33,230 bases of DNA from Chromatiales bacterium (lineage in GTDB: Bacteria; Pseudomonadota; Gammaproteobacteria; Chromatiales; Chromatiaceae), in contig JANQEV010000104.1 in assembly GCA_028278145.1 (NCBI GenBank), positions 1 to 33,230 on the forward strand. Direction: 5' to 3'. Below are positions 1 through 8,100 of the stretch, one piece after another. Positions within the stretch are counted from its first letter, which is position 1. Every line of letters starts with the position of its first letter. Position numbers and translations under genes: made by a program. The notes under the pieces are model-generated. The model saw only the letters and a program-made list of their open reading frames with translations. It did no database searches and was not told the origin of the DNA.

Positions 1-1147
1 CCGGTGCCGGGGAGGCGCCATACTCACCCTTGAGGACACCAGCAGTCTCCTTGGCCACAGATTTATAGCGTTCACCAGTGAGTACATTAAGTACTGCCTG
101 GGTACCAACGATCTGTGAGGTTGGGGTTACCAGTGGGATGAAACCCAGATCTTCGCGCACCTTGGGGATCTCAGCCAATACATCATCCAGCTTGTCGCTG
201 GCACCCTGCTCCCGCAACTGGTTCTCCATGTTGGTAAGCATGCCGCCTGGAACCTGGGCCACCAGGATACGGGAATCAACCCCCTTCAGGGCACCCTCGA
301 ATTTCGCATACTTCTTACGCACTTCCCGGAAATAGGCTGCAATATCTTCCAGCAGGTCCAGATCAAGACCGGTATCGTGCTCAGTACCATCCATTACTGC
401 AACCACAGATTCAGTGGCAGAGTGGCCGTAGGTCATGGACATGGAGGAGATGGAGCTGTCTACCAGATCGATACCTGCTTCACAGGCCTTAGCGATGGTG
501 GTGGTACTCATACCAGTGGTGGCATGGGAGTGTAGCGCCAGCGGCACGGAGATGTTCTCTTTCAGACGGCTGACCAGGTCAAAGGCCACATAAGGCTTGA
601 GCAAGCCGGCCATATCCTTGATACAGATGGAGGTACAGCCCATATCTTCCAGGCGACGGGCCATATCCACCCAGTAGTCCTCGTTGTGTACCGGACTCAC
701 GGTATAAGACATGGCACCCTGGGCATGTTTCTCCACCGCCAAGGTAGCCTTTACCGCTGTCTCAAAGTTACGCACATCGTTCATGGCATCGAAGATACGG
801 AATACATCCATACCATTAACTGCAGCGCGCTCTACAAACTTCTTCACCACGTCATCGGCATAGTGGCGATATCCCAGAATATTCTGTGCCCGGAATAACA
901 TCTGCATAGGAGTGTTAGGCATGGCAGCCTTCAGACGACGCAGACGCTCCCATGGATCTTCACCCAAAAAGCGGATACAGGAATCAAAGGTAGCTCCGCC
1001 CCAGGTCTCAAGCGACCAGTAGCCGACCTTATCCAGCTTCTCTGCAATAGGCAGCATATCGTCGATACGCATACGTGTTGCAAACAGAGATTGATGTGCA
1101 TCACGAAGGACTAGTTCTGTTATTCCTAAAGGTTTTTTATCACTCAT
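1..1147 (-). CDS. oadA: Oxaloacetate decarboxylase alpha subunit (C-terminus cut by window edge)
   Basis: Carboxyltransferase subunit of the biotin-dependent, sodium-pumping oxaloacetate decarboxylase (oxaloacetate to pyruvate plus CO2). The reading frame is open from the ATG at 1147 to the left edge, about 382 residues. Visible hallmarks are the RDAHQSL motif near residues 15-21, the IKDMAG segment with the lysine near 177 that is carboxylated in this family, and the metal-binding LHSHATTG with His206 and His208. The open end is at a conserved EYGASPAP stretch, so the rest of the conserved carboxylase domain and the biotinyl domain lie outside the window. It follows oadG by 75 bases on the same strand; oadB would be expected further left. 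Pyruvate carboxylase subunit B is related, but the adjacent oadG favours the decarboxylase. Confidence 0.93.
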   Translation of the reverse strand, partial: MSDKKPLGITELVLRDAHQSLFATRMRIDDMLPIAEKLDKVGYWSLETWGGATFDSCIRFLGEDPWERLRRLKAAMPNTPMQMLFRAQNILGYRHYADDVVKKFVERAAVNGMDVFRIFDAMNDVRNFETAVKATLAVEKHAQGAMSYTVSPVHNEDYWVDMARRLEDMGCTSICIKDMAGLLKPYVAFDLVSRLKENISVPLALHSHATTGMSTTTIAKACEAGIDLVDSSISSMSMTYGHSATESVVAVMDGTEHDTGLDLDLLEDIAAYFREVRKKYAKFEGALKGVDSRILVAQVPGGMLTNMENQLREQGASDKLDDVLAEIPKVREDLGFIPLVTPTSQIVGTQAVLNVLTGERYKSVAKETAGVLKGEYGASPAP

Positions 1148-1222
1148 GAGTCTTCTTTACTTTATAGGTTTAAAAGGATGCGCTGAGGGATCCAGCCTTA
1201 AATTCGATTTAGTATCAACAGT

Positions 1223-1453
1223 CTATTTTTTCGATCGGTATCGGTTGATTGCAGCAGTAATCACCGCAATCAGTTCGGCATCGTCCACTCCAGGATCTGC
1301 CGCTGTTGTAGGCGTTTCAGGTCCAGTCAGGGAGGCTGCCAGACGGGACATGCCGTTTAGGGCTACGACCAGAACGGCCAGAAACGTAAAAACTATCCCC
1401 ATTCCAAGAAGCATCAGGTTGACTCCCTGGAGTAAAAGGTCAGAAACGGCCAT
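1223..1453 (-). CDS. oadG: Oxaloacetate decarboxylase gamma subunit
   Basis: Small membrane subunit that anchors and assembles the alpha and beta subunits of the sodium-translocating decarboxylase. The 76-residue protein has one N-terminal membrane helix at about residues 12-33, a hydrophilic linker rich in Thr, Ala and Pro, and a C-terminal tail containing the pattern DDAELIAVITAAINRYR. That tail is typical of OadG and related short membrane subunits. It is the first gene of the oadGA(B) order, directly upstream of oadA. Length and topology fit the family. The family assignment rests mainly on the tail motif and on the neighbour, because OadG proteins are poorly conserved. Confidence 0.88.
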   Translation of the reverse strand: MAVSDLLLQGVNLMLLGMGIVFTFLAVLVVALNGMSRLAASLTGPETPTTAADPGVDDAELIAVITAAINRYRSKK

Positions 1454-1770
1454 GCATTATTCCTCTAATTATTCTGTTAAAAGCCCTAGTTGTCAGAATG
1501 ACTTATGCAGACGTATCAGGCCAACTAATAGCTAAACAAGACTTTCTATGGGAATACTCGAGTTATGTCAAGAAAACAGAAAGTGGCTTTTCTTGCTAAC
1601 TAACTGTTTTAACAGGAAATCGAGTCTCCATTAGAATTGTATATACTATCATTTAAGGGTTTAAATAGTCTAACAATTTAAACCATTATTTACTTCATTT
1701 ATCCAACAACTTGGATGTTAGAATAAAGCAGTAACATATAATTTCCAAAGAACACAATAAGTAGAAACTC
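1454..1770. promoter_or_regulatory. Divergent intergenic region between oadG and maf, with an inverted repeat
   Basis: AT-rich region that must hold promoters for both directions. A TATAAT hexamer at 1737-1742 lies 28 bases before the maf ATG. The best upstream partner is TTGGAT at 1711-1716, but the spacing of 20 is long, so the promoter is only a candidate. An 8-base-arm inverted repeat, GGTTTAAA...TTTAAACC, spans 1658-1684 with an 11-base centre and could be an operator. No gene is seen here. Confidence 0.4.
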
Positions 1771-2346
1771 ATGCAATTAATCCTCGGCTCCACCTCACCA
1801 TTTCGCAAGGAACTGCTGAACAAGCTTGGTCTAAACTTCACGACTGATGCCCCGGATATAGATGAATCCATGCACATTGACGAACTGCCAGAGGGCTTTG
1901 TGCAACGCCTGGCCCAGGAGAAGGCCCAGGCCGTTGCAGAGAGACATCCTGATGCCTTGATTATCGGTTCTGACCAGGTGGCCTGCATCGATAACAGCAT
2001 TCTAGGCAAACCTGGAAATCGTGAGCGTGCCATCGAACAGTTAACCCGGGCATCAGGAAAAAGGGTGAGTTTCTACACCGGGCTCTGCCTTCTCAACAGT
2101 GGTAGCGGTAAGTCTCAGGTTGTTTGTGAGCCATTCCATGTCTATTTCAGAGAACTAAGCCAGACACAGATCGAGCGCTACCTGGATGCAGAACAGCCCT
2201 ATAACTGTGCCGGCAGTTTCAAATCTGAAGGTCTGGGTATCTCACTATTTGAGCGACTTGAAGGTGATGATCCCAATGCACTCATCGGGCTGCCTCTTAT
2301 CAGACTGATCGCCATGTTGGAACATGAGGGTGTTTCTGTCCCCTGA
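1771..2346 (+). CDS. yceF: Maf-family nucleotide pyrophosphatase, YceF type
   Basis: Cytoplasmic Maf/HAM1-fold enzyme that hydrolyses modified nucleoside triphosphates. The YceF subgroup prefers 7-methyl-GTP. The 191-residue protein begins with the substrate-loop motif LILGSTSPFRKELL, has LAQEKAQAVA, the catalytic-region IIGSDQVA near residues 64-71, and the YceF-typical blocks CAGSFKSEGLGISLFERLEG and DPNALIGLPL. The pattern is close to E. coli YceF along its whole length. It is followed after 79 bases by the EF-G gene on the same strand, so the two may be co-transcribed. In many gammaproteobacteria yceF sits beside the rpmF/plsX region; that context is absent here. Confidence 0.93.
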   Translation: MQLILGSTSPFRKELLNKLGLNFTTDAPDIDESMHIDELPEGFVQRLAQEKAQAVAERHPDALIIGSDQVACIDNSILGKPGNRERAIEQLTRASGKRVSFYTGLCLLNSGSGKSQVVCEPFHVYFRELSQTQIERYLDAEQPYNCAGSFKSEGLGISLFERLEGDDPNALIGLPLIRLIAMLEHEGVSVP

Positions 2347-2425
2347 GTTCAAACCGTTGGTGTCCATATTCGGTAGGACTACATATACTTGGTAGATAAG
2401 AACATCAGGATAATAACATCAGGCT

Positions 2426-4477
2426 ATGAGCAAATCACCGGATTTAACCCATACCAGAAACATCGGTATTGCAGCTCATGTTGATGCAGGCAAAACCACT
2501 CTCACTGAACGAATCCTGTTCTATACCGGCGCTTCTTACAAGATAGGAGAGGTACATGATGGTGCCGCTCATATGGACTACATGGAAGAGGAGCAACTAC
2601 ATGGCATCACCATCAACTCAGCTGTAACCCGCGCCACCTGGCAGGACCACCTGATTCAGCTCATAGACACCCCAGGACACGTGGATTTCACCATAGAGGT
2701 GGAGCGTGCCATGCGCATCCTGGACGGCTGTATCCTGGTGCTGGATGGGGTGCGCGGCGTAGAACCACAGACTGAAACAGTCTGGAGACAACGCAATAAA
2801 TTTGATCTCCCGGCCCTGTTCTTCATTAACAAGATGGACCGTCCCGGTGCCGACTTTAACCACTCTCTGGAGAGCATCCGCAAACGGCTGAAGGGTGAGC
2901 CGGTACCTATAACAATCCCTTTGCCAGAGCAGGATGCAGTAGTACACCTGATAGATCGATCCATTATCTATTTTGATGGTGAACATGGCGAGATCCTGAG
3001 GCAGGAACCATGCGATGACGCCACCTGGGACAGCCTGTCTGATCAGCGTGAAGCCCTGCTGCTGTCGGCAGCCGAGTTCGATGCATCTATGGAGGATCTG
3101 GTTCTGGCCGGAGAAGCCCCGGATACAGAGGCCATCTGGGCTGCCCTGCGCCAAGGCACACTAAAAGGAAAAATCCACCCCTGTTTTGGCGGCACTGCCC
3201 TGCGCAACCAGGGCGTGCAGCAGATACTGGATGGGGTGATCAAACTTCTGCCATCACCACTGGACCGACCACCAGCGCAGGCCCATACCCTGGATGGTGA
3301 ACAGGAATCCATACAGCTTGGAGATAACAAACCTCTGGTGGCATTGGCTTTCAAGGTACAGCTCTGGGATGGCCGTCGTCATGTATATGCCAGACTTTAC
3401 CGTGGTCAGATGAAGCCAGGAGACAAGATTGCAGTACACCAGCCTGATGGACAACAGGTACAGGAGACAGTGGCTCGCCTGTTTGAGGTAGACGCAGGGA
3501 AAAAGAGCCGCCTGGATGTTGCAGACGCTGGCCAGATTGTCCTGATTGCCGGGCTGCGATACGTCACTACCGGAGACACCATCTGTGATCCTGAGCACCT
3601 GGTGGTGCTGGAGCGTATCGACACCCGTGAGCCGGTACTGAGTCTTGCAGTAGAGCCGCAATCAGGTGAGGACGAAGATAAGTTTCTGGAGGTACTGGAT
3701 AAGGTACAACAGGAGGACCCTACCCTGTTATTGGAGGATGACCCTGACACCGGTCAGCGTCTGCTACGAGGTATGGGTGAACTCCATCTGCAGATCGTGC
3801 TGGAACGATTGCAACGGGAATTCAATCTTAAGGTAAGATCCGGTAAGCCGGCAGTGGCACTGCGTGAGACTATCACCACCACCGCAACTGCAGAGCACCT
3901 GTTCCAGCCCCAGTACGACCCTAAGGTCAATGACCAGGAACTCAAAGCACGGGTGGAACTTGCAGTAATGCCTCTGGAGCGCGGCACGGGCACACGCATT
4001 ATTGTGCAGCCAGAGATCAAGCCTGAGGGACAAAGACTTACCCAACCGGAACTGGATGCAATTCAAGAGGCAATGGAGCTGGCACTTTCCACCGGTCCCA
4101 TAGAGGCAGCACCACTGGAGGATCTGGAGCTACAGGTAAACCTGATTGAGCTATTCGGTAAGGCATCTACCTCGGAAGCCCTGCAGGCAGCAGCGGTACG
4201 GGCCTGCGTTAAAGCAATACAACAGGCTGAGCCATGCCTACTGCATCCTATTATGGCTGCAGAAGTAGTGGTACCGGAAGAGAATCTGGGGCAGGTACTG
4301 GGTGATCTACAGGCACGTCTGGGGGTGATACAGGACACCAGTAAATGGAAAGACAACGCTACCATAAGTTGTGAAGTAGCCTTGGACAAACTCCTTGGCT
4401 ACACCACCGATCTACGTAGCATGACCCAGGGACGTGGTCACTACAGTACGATCTTCAAGCGCTTTGATAAGGTCTGA
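2426..4477 (+). CDS. Elongation factor G, second-type paralogue (EF-G2)
   Basis: Translational GTPase of the EF-G family, 683 residues. G1 is AHVDAGKT (17-24), G3 DTPGHVDF (80-87) and G4 NKMD (134-137). Domain II follows from about 300, and domains III-V extend to the C-terminus, including GMGELHLQI and the LLGYTTDLRSMTQGRG block of domain V. The switch I segment reads MEEEQLHGITI, where classical EF-G has an Arg before GIT. The domain IV tip region is also divergent, and the gene is not in a str operon (no rpsL, rpsG or tuf beside it). These points suggest an EF-G2 paralogue rather than the housekeeping fusA. Its role could be alternative translocation or recycling; this is not determined by sequence. 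A perfect hairpin overlaps its stop codon. Confidence 0.9.
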   Translation: MSKSPDLTHTRNIGIAAHVDAGKTTLTERILFYTGASYKIGEVHDGAAHMDYMEEEQLHGITINSAVTRATWQDHLIQLIDTPGHVDFTIEVERAMRILDGCILVLDGVRGVEPQTETVWRQRNKFDLPALFFINKMDRPGADFNHSLESIRKRLKGEPVPITIPLPEQDAVVHLIDRSIIYFDGEHGEILRQEPCDDATWDSLSDQREALLLSAAEFDASMEDLVLAGEAPDTEAIWAALRQGTLKGKIHPCFGGTALRNQGVQQILDGVIKLLPSPLDRPPAQAHTLDGEQESIQLGDNKPLVALAFKVQLWDGRRHVYARLYRGQMKPGDKIAVHQPDGQQVQETVARLFEVDAGKKSRLDVADAGQIVLIAGLRYVTTGDTICDPEHLVVLERIDTREPVLSLAVEPQSGEDEDKFLEVLDKVQQEDPTLLLEDDPDTGQRLLRGMGELHLQIVLERLQREFNLKVRSGKPAVALRETITTTATAEHLFQPQYDPKVNDQELKARVELAVMPLERGTGTRIIVQPEIKPEGQRLTQPELDAIQEAMELALSTGPIEAAPLEDLELQVNLIELFGKASTSEALQAAAVRACVKAIQQAEPCLLHPIMAAEVVVPEENLGQVLGDLQARLGVIQDTSKWKDNATISCEVALDKLLGYTTDLRSMTQGRGHYSTIFKRFDKV

Positions 4478-4493
4478 TTAACCTTATCAAAGC
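4461..4493. terminator. 13-bp perfect hairpin overlapping the EF-G2 stop codon
   Basis: GCTTTGATAAGGT (4461-4473) is exactly complementary to ACCTTATCAAAGC (4481-4493), with a 7-base loop containing the stop codon. No T-run follows, so it is not a textbook intrinsic terminator. Its place between convergent genes suggests transcription ending or 3'-end protection. Confidence 0.5.
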
Positions 4494-4512
4494 AACCTAC
4501 TTGCAGATGCGA

Positions 4513-4544
4513 CCTTCACTCAAAACTATAGAGTTGAGTGAAGG
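4513..4544. terminator. Second perfect hairpin between convergent genes
   Basis: CCTTCACTCAA (4513-4523) pairs perfectly with TTGAGTGAAGG (4534-4544) around a 10-base loop. It lies 18 bases beyond the end of the DsrE-like gene on the minus strand and after the EF-G2 hairpin on the plus strand. It lacks a T-tract, so a bidirectional terminator is likely but not certain. Confidence 0.5.
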
Positions 4545-4561
4545 CCATCTCGGTGATCTGC

Positions 4562-5053
4562 TTAGTAGATAGGTATGTTTGCATACCCCTGGGCCTGATA
4601 ACCAGTCAGGGATACAAAGGTATTGCCAACCGGTTTAATTCCGTCCAGCAGAGAATCATTCTTTACCTTCAAAAGCCTGGTGGCAACGGAGCACGCCTCC
4701 ATACGCACACCCATCCGCTGCAGTTCAGCAATTTGTGCTGAAATCTTATCCAGGGATTCGTGCTCTGTCATTTCCACCTGTTCTCGATTCTTTGAGATCA
4801 TGCGCACCGATTTTCCCCGGAAAGCCAATATGACATCAGGCTCAACCTTCTGGCGCACAAGATCATCCACCGTCTGTTTTATTACCATCAGGTAGAGACT
4901 CAGTTTTTTGGCCTTACCCGCATTGATATCAAACACGACCTTCCCCTTGGTCACACCTTTGAGCGCATCACTGTCATCAGGCATATCGGCTGCCAGAAGG
5001 CTGTGAGAGAACATCAGCATGGTTGCCAGGATTAATTTACATATGATCTTCAT
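4562..5053 (-). CDS. Secreted DsrE/DsrF-like family protein
   Basis: Predicted periplasmic protein of 163 residues with a signal peptide (MKIICKLILATMLMFSHSLLA, cleavage near 21-22) and a DsrE/DsrF-like fold. Family cues are the VFDINAGKAKKLSLYL start of the fold, the conserved cysteine in RMEACSVA (Cys121), and the C-terminal GYQAQGYANIPIY. Cytoplasmic DsrE proteins are sulfur-relay subunits; the exported relatives have no firmly known role, so thiol or sulfane-sulfur chemistry in the periplasm is only a suggestion. The start is supported by GGAG eight bases upstream. A perfect 14-base palindrome lies 19 bases upstream, matching the site before the adjacent tetR gene, so it is probably repressed by that regulator. 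Confidence 0.82.
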   Translation of the reverse strand: MKIICKLILATMLMFSHSLLAADMPDDSDALKGVTKGKVVFDINAGKAKKLSLYLMVIKQTVDDLVRQKVEPDVILAFRGKSVRMISKNREQVEMTEHESLDKISAQIAELQRMGVRMEACSVATRLLKVKNDSLLDGIKPVGNTFVSLTGYQAQGYANIPIY

Positions 5054-5071
5054 CCATCATCTCCGTTTCAA

Positions 5072-5085
5072 AACGAACGTTCGTT
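5072..5085. promoter_or_regulatory. Palindromic operator upstream of the DsrE-like gene
   Basis: AACGAACGTTCGTT is a perfect 14-base palindrome placed 19 bases before the start codon of the DsrE-like gene and just after the end of the tetR gene. The same core CGAACGTTCG occurs upstream of tetR at 5717-5726, which is the usual arrangement for a TetR-family operator. Confidence 0.72.
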
Positions 5086-5105
5086 CTAACATGTGACTAA
5101 AAAAA

Positions 5106-5699
5106 TTATGCCTTTATACCGCGCCAGGCACACTCCACTACTTCATCTAAATAGTCTGTTAAAGGGTTATCCAACACACCATCAAGTTGTAGACTCATCA
5201 TCCTTAAAGCCCCACCGAACATGGTTGTTGCAGCTATCCATGGCTCCAATTCTCTGACTTCACCATTTGTGATCCCATCGGCGACTACCTTCTTCATGGC
5301 CTGGAAGGGTTTGGAAGAACAGATCGGCGGTTCATCCGGTAGATATTCCCTGTGTTGGGCAAGCAGTACGAACTGCATAATGCGTGGTTGTTCCAGGGTT
5401 AGGGAAAACATCTTTTCAATTATTGCCCTGCATCTTTCCATGCAGCCATCTTTGCCACGGCAGGCATCTTCTATGGCCTGATCCATCTGCAGCAGCAACG
5501 ACATATAGAGAGACTTGGCCAGGGCCTCCTTATTTTGAAAATGGTGGTAAATGGCTCCGGTGCTAACCCCTGCTGCGCAGCGGATATCATGGATCGAGGT
5601 ATTGAAATAGCCTTTCTCAGAGAACAGGTCCAAGGCCGTATTGAGAACATTTTCTCTTAACTCTTCACCACGTAGCTGGGGTCTGTGCGAGACTGTCAT
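5106..5699 (-). CDS. TetR/AcrR-family transcriptional regulator
   Basis: DNA-binding repressor of 197 residues. The N-terminal helix-turn-helix is clear: ALDLFSEKGYFNTSIHDIR followed by AAGVSTGAIYHHFQNKEAL, with the recognition helix near residues 44-55. The C-terminal ligand domain (about 75-195) is family-specific and its ligand cannot be read from sequence; it carries several cysteines (about 79, 86, 90, 127, 190) that could matter if the signal is thiol-reactive. It sits immediately upstream of the DsrE-like gene on the same strand. Near-identical palindromes before both genes point to autoregulation plus control of the DsrE-like gene. Its position near nagZ recalls psrA in pseudomonads, but the HTH sequence does not resemble PsrA. 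Confidence 0.92.
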   Translation of the reverse strand: MTVSHRPQLRGEELRENVLNTALDLFSEKGYFNTSIHDIRCAAGVSTGAIYHHFQNKEALAKSLYMSLLLQMDQAIEDACRGKDGCMERCRAIIEKMFSLTLEQPRIMQFVLLAQHREYLPDEPPICSSKPFQAMKKVVADGITNGEVRELEPWIAATTMFGGALRMMSLQLDGVLDNPLTDYLDEVVECAWRGIKA

Positions 5700-5714
5700 T
5701 GGGACAGCATACAG

Positions 5715-5728
5715 AACGAACGTTCGGT
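5715..5728. promoter_or_regulatory. Palindromic operator upstream of tetR
   Basis: AACGAACGTTCGGT matches the operator at 5072-5085 in 13 of 14 positions and keeps the perfect CGAACGTTCG core. It lies 15 bases before the tetR start codon, suggesting autorepression. Confidence 0.72.
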
Positions 5729-5873
5729 TTGTAAACAGGGAGATGCATTTCAGCGTCTGTTAAGAGCACTTACAATCGACTTGGACATGCCTGTTTTTAT
5801 TAAGGCGTTAGCAGTTTATCTAATTGTTTTTCTTTAGTTTTTATGCATTTACATCTAACGGTTCACATTAGTT

Positions 5874-6431
5874 CTATTCATGCTCTGCGCTTACCGCAAA
5901 GATTCCTGGTGCATTTCTAAGATACCCCTTGTAATCCATTCCGTAGCCAAACACATACCGGTCTTCTACCTGTAGCCCCACAAAGTCGGCCTTGAAACCG
6001 TTGCTGCGCTGGTGCATCTTTTCCACCACTACGGCCGAGAGTACTCTGGCGGCTTCCATCTCATAGCAAAAATCTGCTATAGCCTGCAGGGTGATACCTT
6101 CGTCCAGGATGTCATCAATTATCAGGACATTCTCACCCTTCAGCTCCTGATGGTTTCTCTTTATCCAGCTCAGCTCACCTGCCGATGTTGCACCGTGATA
6201 CCTGGTAGCATGCAGATAATCTACGCGCAGTGGAAAATCCAGTCTTGGCAGCAGTTTTCCAGTAACTATAAGGCCACCATTCATAATGCAGAGGATGATG
6301 GGGTCACTCTCAGCCAGTTGACTGGTAATTTCATCTGCCATTCTATCCAGAACTGATTCCACCTGTTGTTCTGAATAGAGCATATCGGCCTGCTCATATA
6401 CCGCTCTTGCATGCTTCGCATCTATAGTCAT
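5874..6431 (-). CDS. hpt: Hypoxanthine-guanine phosphoribosyltransferase
   Basis: Purine-salvage enzyme that joins hypoxanthine or guanine to PRPP to give IMP or GMP in the cytoplasm. The 185-residue protein has the type I PRTase PRPP loop VLIIDDILDEGITL at residues 102-115, the flexible-loop region RYHGATSAGELSW, and a C-terminal base-binding region with ADFVGLQVEDRYVFGYGMDY. Length fits the family. It starts two bases after the nagZ stop, so both are read from one transcript; this nagZ-hpt order recurs in gammaproteobacteria. A xanthine-accepting variant is possible. Confidence 0.93.
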   Translation of the reverse strand: MTIDAKHARAVYEQADMLYSEQQVESVLDRMADEITSQLAESDPIILCIMNGGLIVTGKLLPRLDFPLRVDYLHATRYHGATSAGELSWIKRNHQELKGENVLIIDDILDEGITLQAIADFCYEMEAARVLSAVVVEKMHQRSNGFKADFVGLQVEDRYVFGYGMDYKGYLRNAPGIFAVSAEHE

Positions 6432-6433
6432 TC

Positions 6434-7480
6434 TTATATATCCAAGCTTAGTGATGGTGATTCATTATATTTTGCAACTGCTTCTACGCCCGCTTTCCAG
6501 CGTGGATCAAGATGGATAACATCCCTGTTTACATCACCACGGCCATGCATTCGTACCATACGCATCTGGGCTACCGGATCCTTATGATCCTGCAACGCCT
6601 CCAGTACCTGGATTGCACCAGCCTGGTTGTTGCACACCAGGATCATATCGCAGCCAGCATCCAATGCGGCTCTGGCACGATCCTGATAATCGCCGGCAAC
6701 ATCTGCAGCTGCCATAGTCAGATCATCACTGAAAATCACACCCTGAAAGCGCAATCTGGTACGCAATACATCCTTTAGCCAGAAGCTGGAGAATCCGGCC
6801 AGCTCCGGTGACAGTTGTTCAAACACTACATGCGCCGGCATGATGGCTTCCAGACCGTGTTCAATCATGCGTGCGAATGGAAGCATATCATCCATCCAGA
6901 TATCTTCCGGACGCCTACTGTCTACAGGCAGGATTTGATGTGAATCCTCTTCCACCCCACCATGCCCAGGAAAGTGTTTACCTACCGCTGCCATGCCGGC
7001 CTCATGTACTCCCAACATCCAGGAGTGAGCCAGTTCTGAAACAATAGTGGGCTTGGCATGAAAGGAGCGATCTCCAATGACTGTACTGTTACCACGGCCC
7101 AGATCCAGCACCGGTGCAAAGCTGAAATCTACTCCAATGGCACGCAACTCTGCAGCCATCAACCAGCCCACGGCCTGGGCAGTCTTCCTGGCACTTTTGC
7201 TGTTTTTAGCATGCATTTCACCAAACCAGCTGGCCGGTGGCAGACGTACAAACCCCTCCTTAAAGCGTTGCACTCGCCCTCCTTCCTGATCTACCGCAAT
7301 CAATAGTTCAGGCTTTCTGAGGGCGTGTATCTGCTGTATAAGTTCTTGTATTTGCTCAGGTGATTCATAATTTCTGCTGAACAGGATTACACCTCCCGCA
7401 GCAGGATGGCTCAACATTTCACGCTCTTCCGGAGTCAACTCTACTCCGACAAGATCGAGCATTAACGGCCCATGGCTCAT
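6434..7480 (-). CDS. nagZ: Beta-N-acetylhexosaminidase NagZ
   Basis: Cytoplasmic glycoside hydrolase family 3 enzyme of cell-wall recycling. It removes GlcNAc from GlcNAc-anhydroMurNAc peptides, and its products influence AmpC induction in species that have that system. The 348-residue protein shows DQEGGRVQRF (64-73), the family signature KHFPGHG at 168-174 with the catalytic His region, and the nucleophile motif FSDDLTM near 250-256. There is no signal peptide, as expected. It is translationally close to hpt (two-base gap). The start at 7480 gives MSHGPLMLDLVG, similar in register to other NagZ proteins. The peptide transporter and YkuD-type gene a few kilobases away on the same strand fit a murein-recycling theme. 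Confidence 0.96.
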   Translation of the reverse strand: MSHGPLMLDLVGVELTPEEREMLSHPAAGGVILFSRNYESPEQIQELIQQIHALRKPELLIAVDQEGGRVQRFKEGFVRLPPASWFGEMHAKNSKSARKTAQAVGWLMAAELRAIGVDFSFAPVLDLGRGNSTVIGDRSFHAKPTIVSELAHSWMLGVHEAGMAAVGKHFPGHGGVEEDSHQILPVDSRRPEDIWMDDMLPFARMIEHGLEAIMPAHVVFEQLSPELAGFSSFWLKDVLRTRLRFQGVIFSDDLTMAAADVAGDYQDRARAALDAGCDMILVCNNQAGAIQVLEALQDHKDPVAQMRMVRMHGRGDVNRDVIHLDPRWKAGVEAVAKYNESPSLSLDI

Positions 7481-7561
7481 AGAACAGATTCCAATTAAGT
7501 TTTTTTTTCTTGTGCCGATATCTCCTAGTGAAGATTGTTATAACAGAAATTGGAGTGAATG

Positions 7562-7960
7562 ATGCGATTAATATCACTACTGCTGCTGGCCTGTTCAGTT
7601 CTATTTTCCGGATTTGCCCTGGCTGAAGAAGAAGAAAAAGAGAAGAAGAAAATAGCCTACTTTTCACTCAAACCATCGCTGATCTCCAATGTACATGGCA
7701 AGGCCAGATACGCCAGGTTCGATGTCCAACTGTTGACCGATGATGAAACCAAGCTCCCAGATCTGCAGTTACATGCACCGGCTATTCGCCACGAACTTTT
7801 ACTACTTCTGGGTGATCAGAAGGGAGAGGATCTACAAAACCCCAAGGGTAAAGAGAGGTTCAGGCAGGATGCTCTATCTGCCGCTGGTGAGGTCATCAAG
7901 AAACATACTGGAACCAACAGCGTTAAGGATCTGTTCTTTACCAGTTTTTTTGTTCAGTAG
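7562..7960 (+). CDS. Orphan FliL-like protein
   Basis: Small membrane-anchored or exported protein (about 132 residues) resembling FliL, the stator-associated flagellar protein. It has an N-terminal hydrophobic segment (residues 2-20), a charged EEEEKEKKK stretch, then the FliL-like core: IAYFSLKPSLISN, YARFDVQLLTDD, HAPAIRHELLLLLGDQ, and the C-terminal VKDLFFTSFFVQ. No other flagellar gene is in the window, so it may be a FliL paralogue not dedicated to flagella. TGGAG at 7551-7555 suits the second of two tandem ATGs (7562) better than the first (7559). It is divergent from nagZ with 78 bases between start codons. Confidence 0.85.
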   Translation: MRLISLLLLACSVLFSGFALAEEEEKEKKKIAYFSLKPSLISNVHGKARYARFDVQLLTDDETKLPDLQLHAPAIRHELLLLLGDQKGEDLQNPKGKERFRQDALSAAGEVIKKHTGTNSVKDLFFTSFFVQ

Positions 7961-7993
7961 GAGATTCGTAGCATAGGGGGTCATCCATTAGTC

Positions 7994-8073
7994 GTAGGTC
8001 AGAATAAGCGCCCGCGTTTCTGGCAAATGGCCCGCAGTGTCTTGCCGGGAACGCTATGCTTATCCCGGCCTAC
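7994..8073. repeat. REP-like palindromic repeat, copy 1
   Basis: About 80 bases bounded by imperfect inverted arms: GTAGGTCAGAATAAGCG at the left and the complement-like GCTTATCCCGGCCTAC at the right. The right 30 bases (8044-8073) match 28 of 30 positions of a second copy at 33200-33229, and the left arm matches 16 of 17. The pattern resembles enterobacterial REP/BIME elements. It lies between the convergent FliL-like and dppC genes, a typical site. Confidence 0.75.
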
Positions 8074-8100
8074 CCATTGCTGAGTAGAGAGACGATTAAA

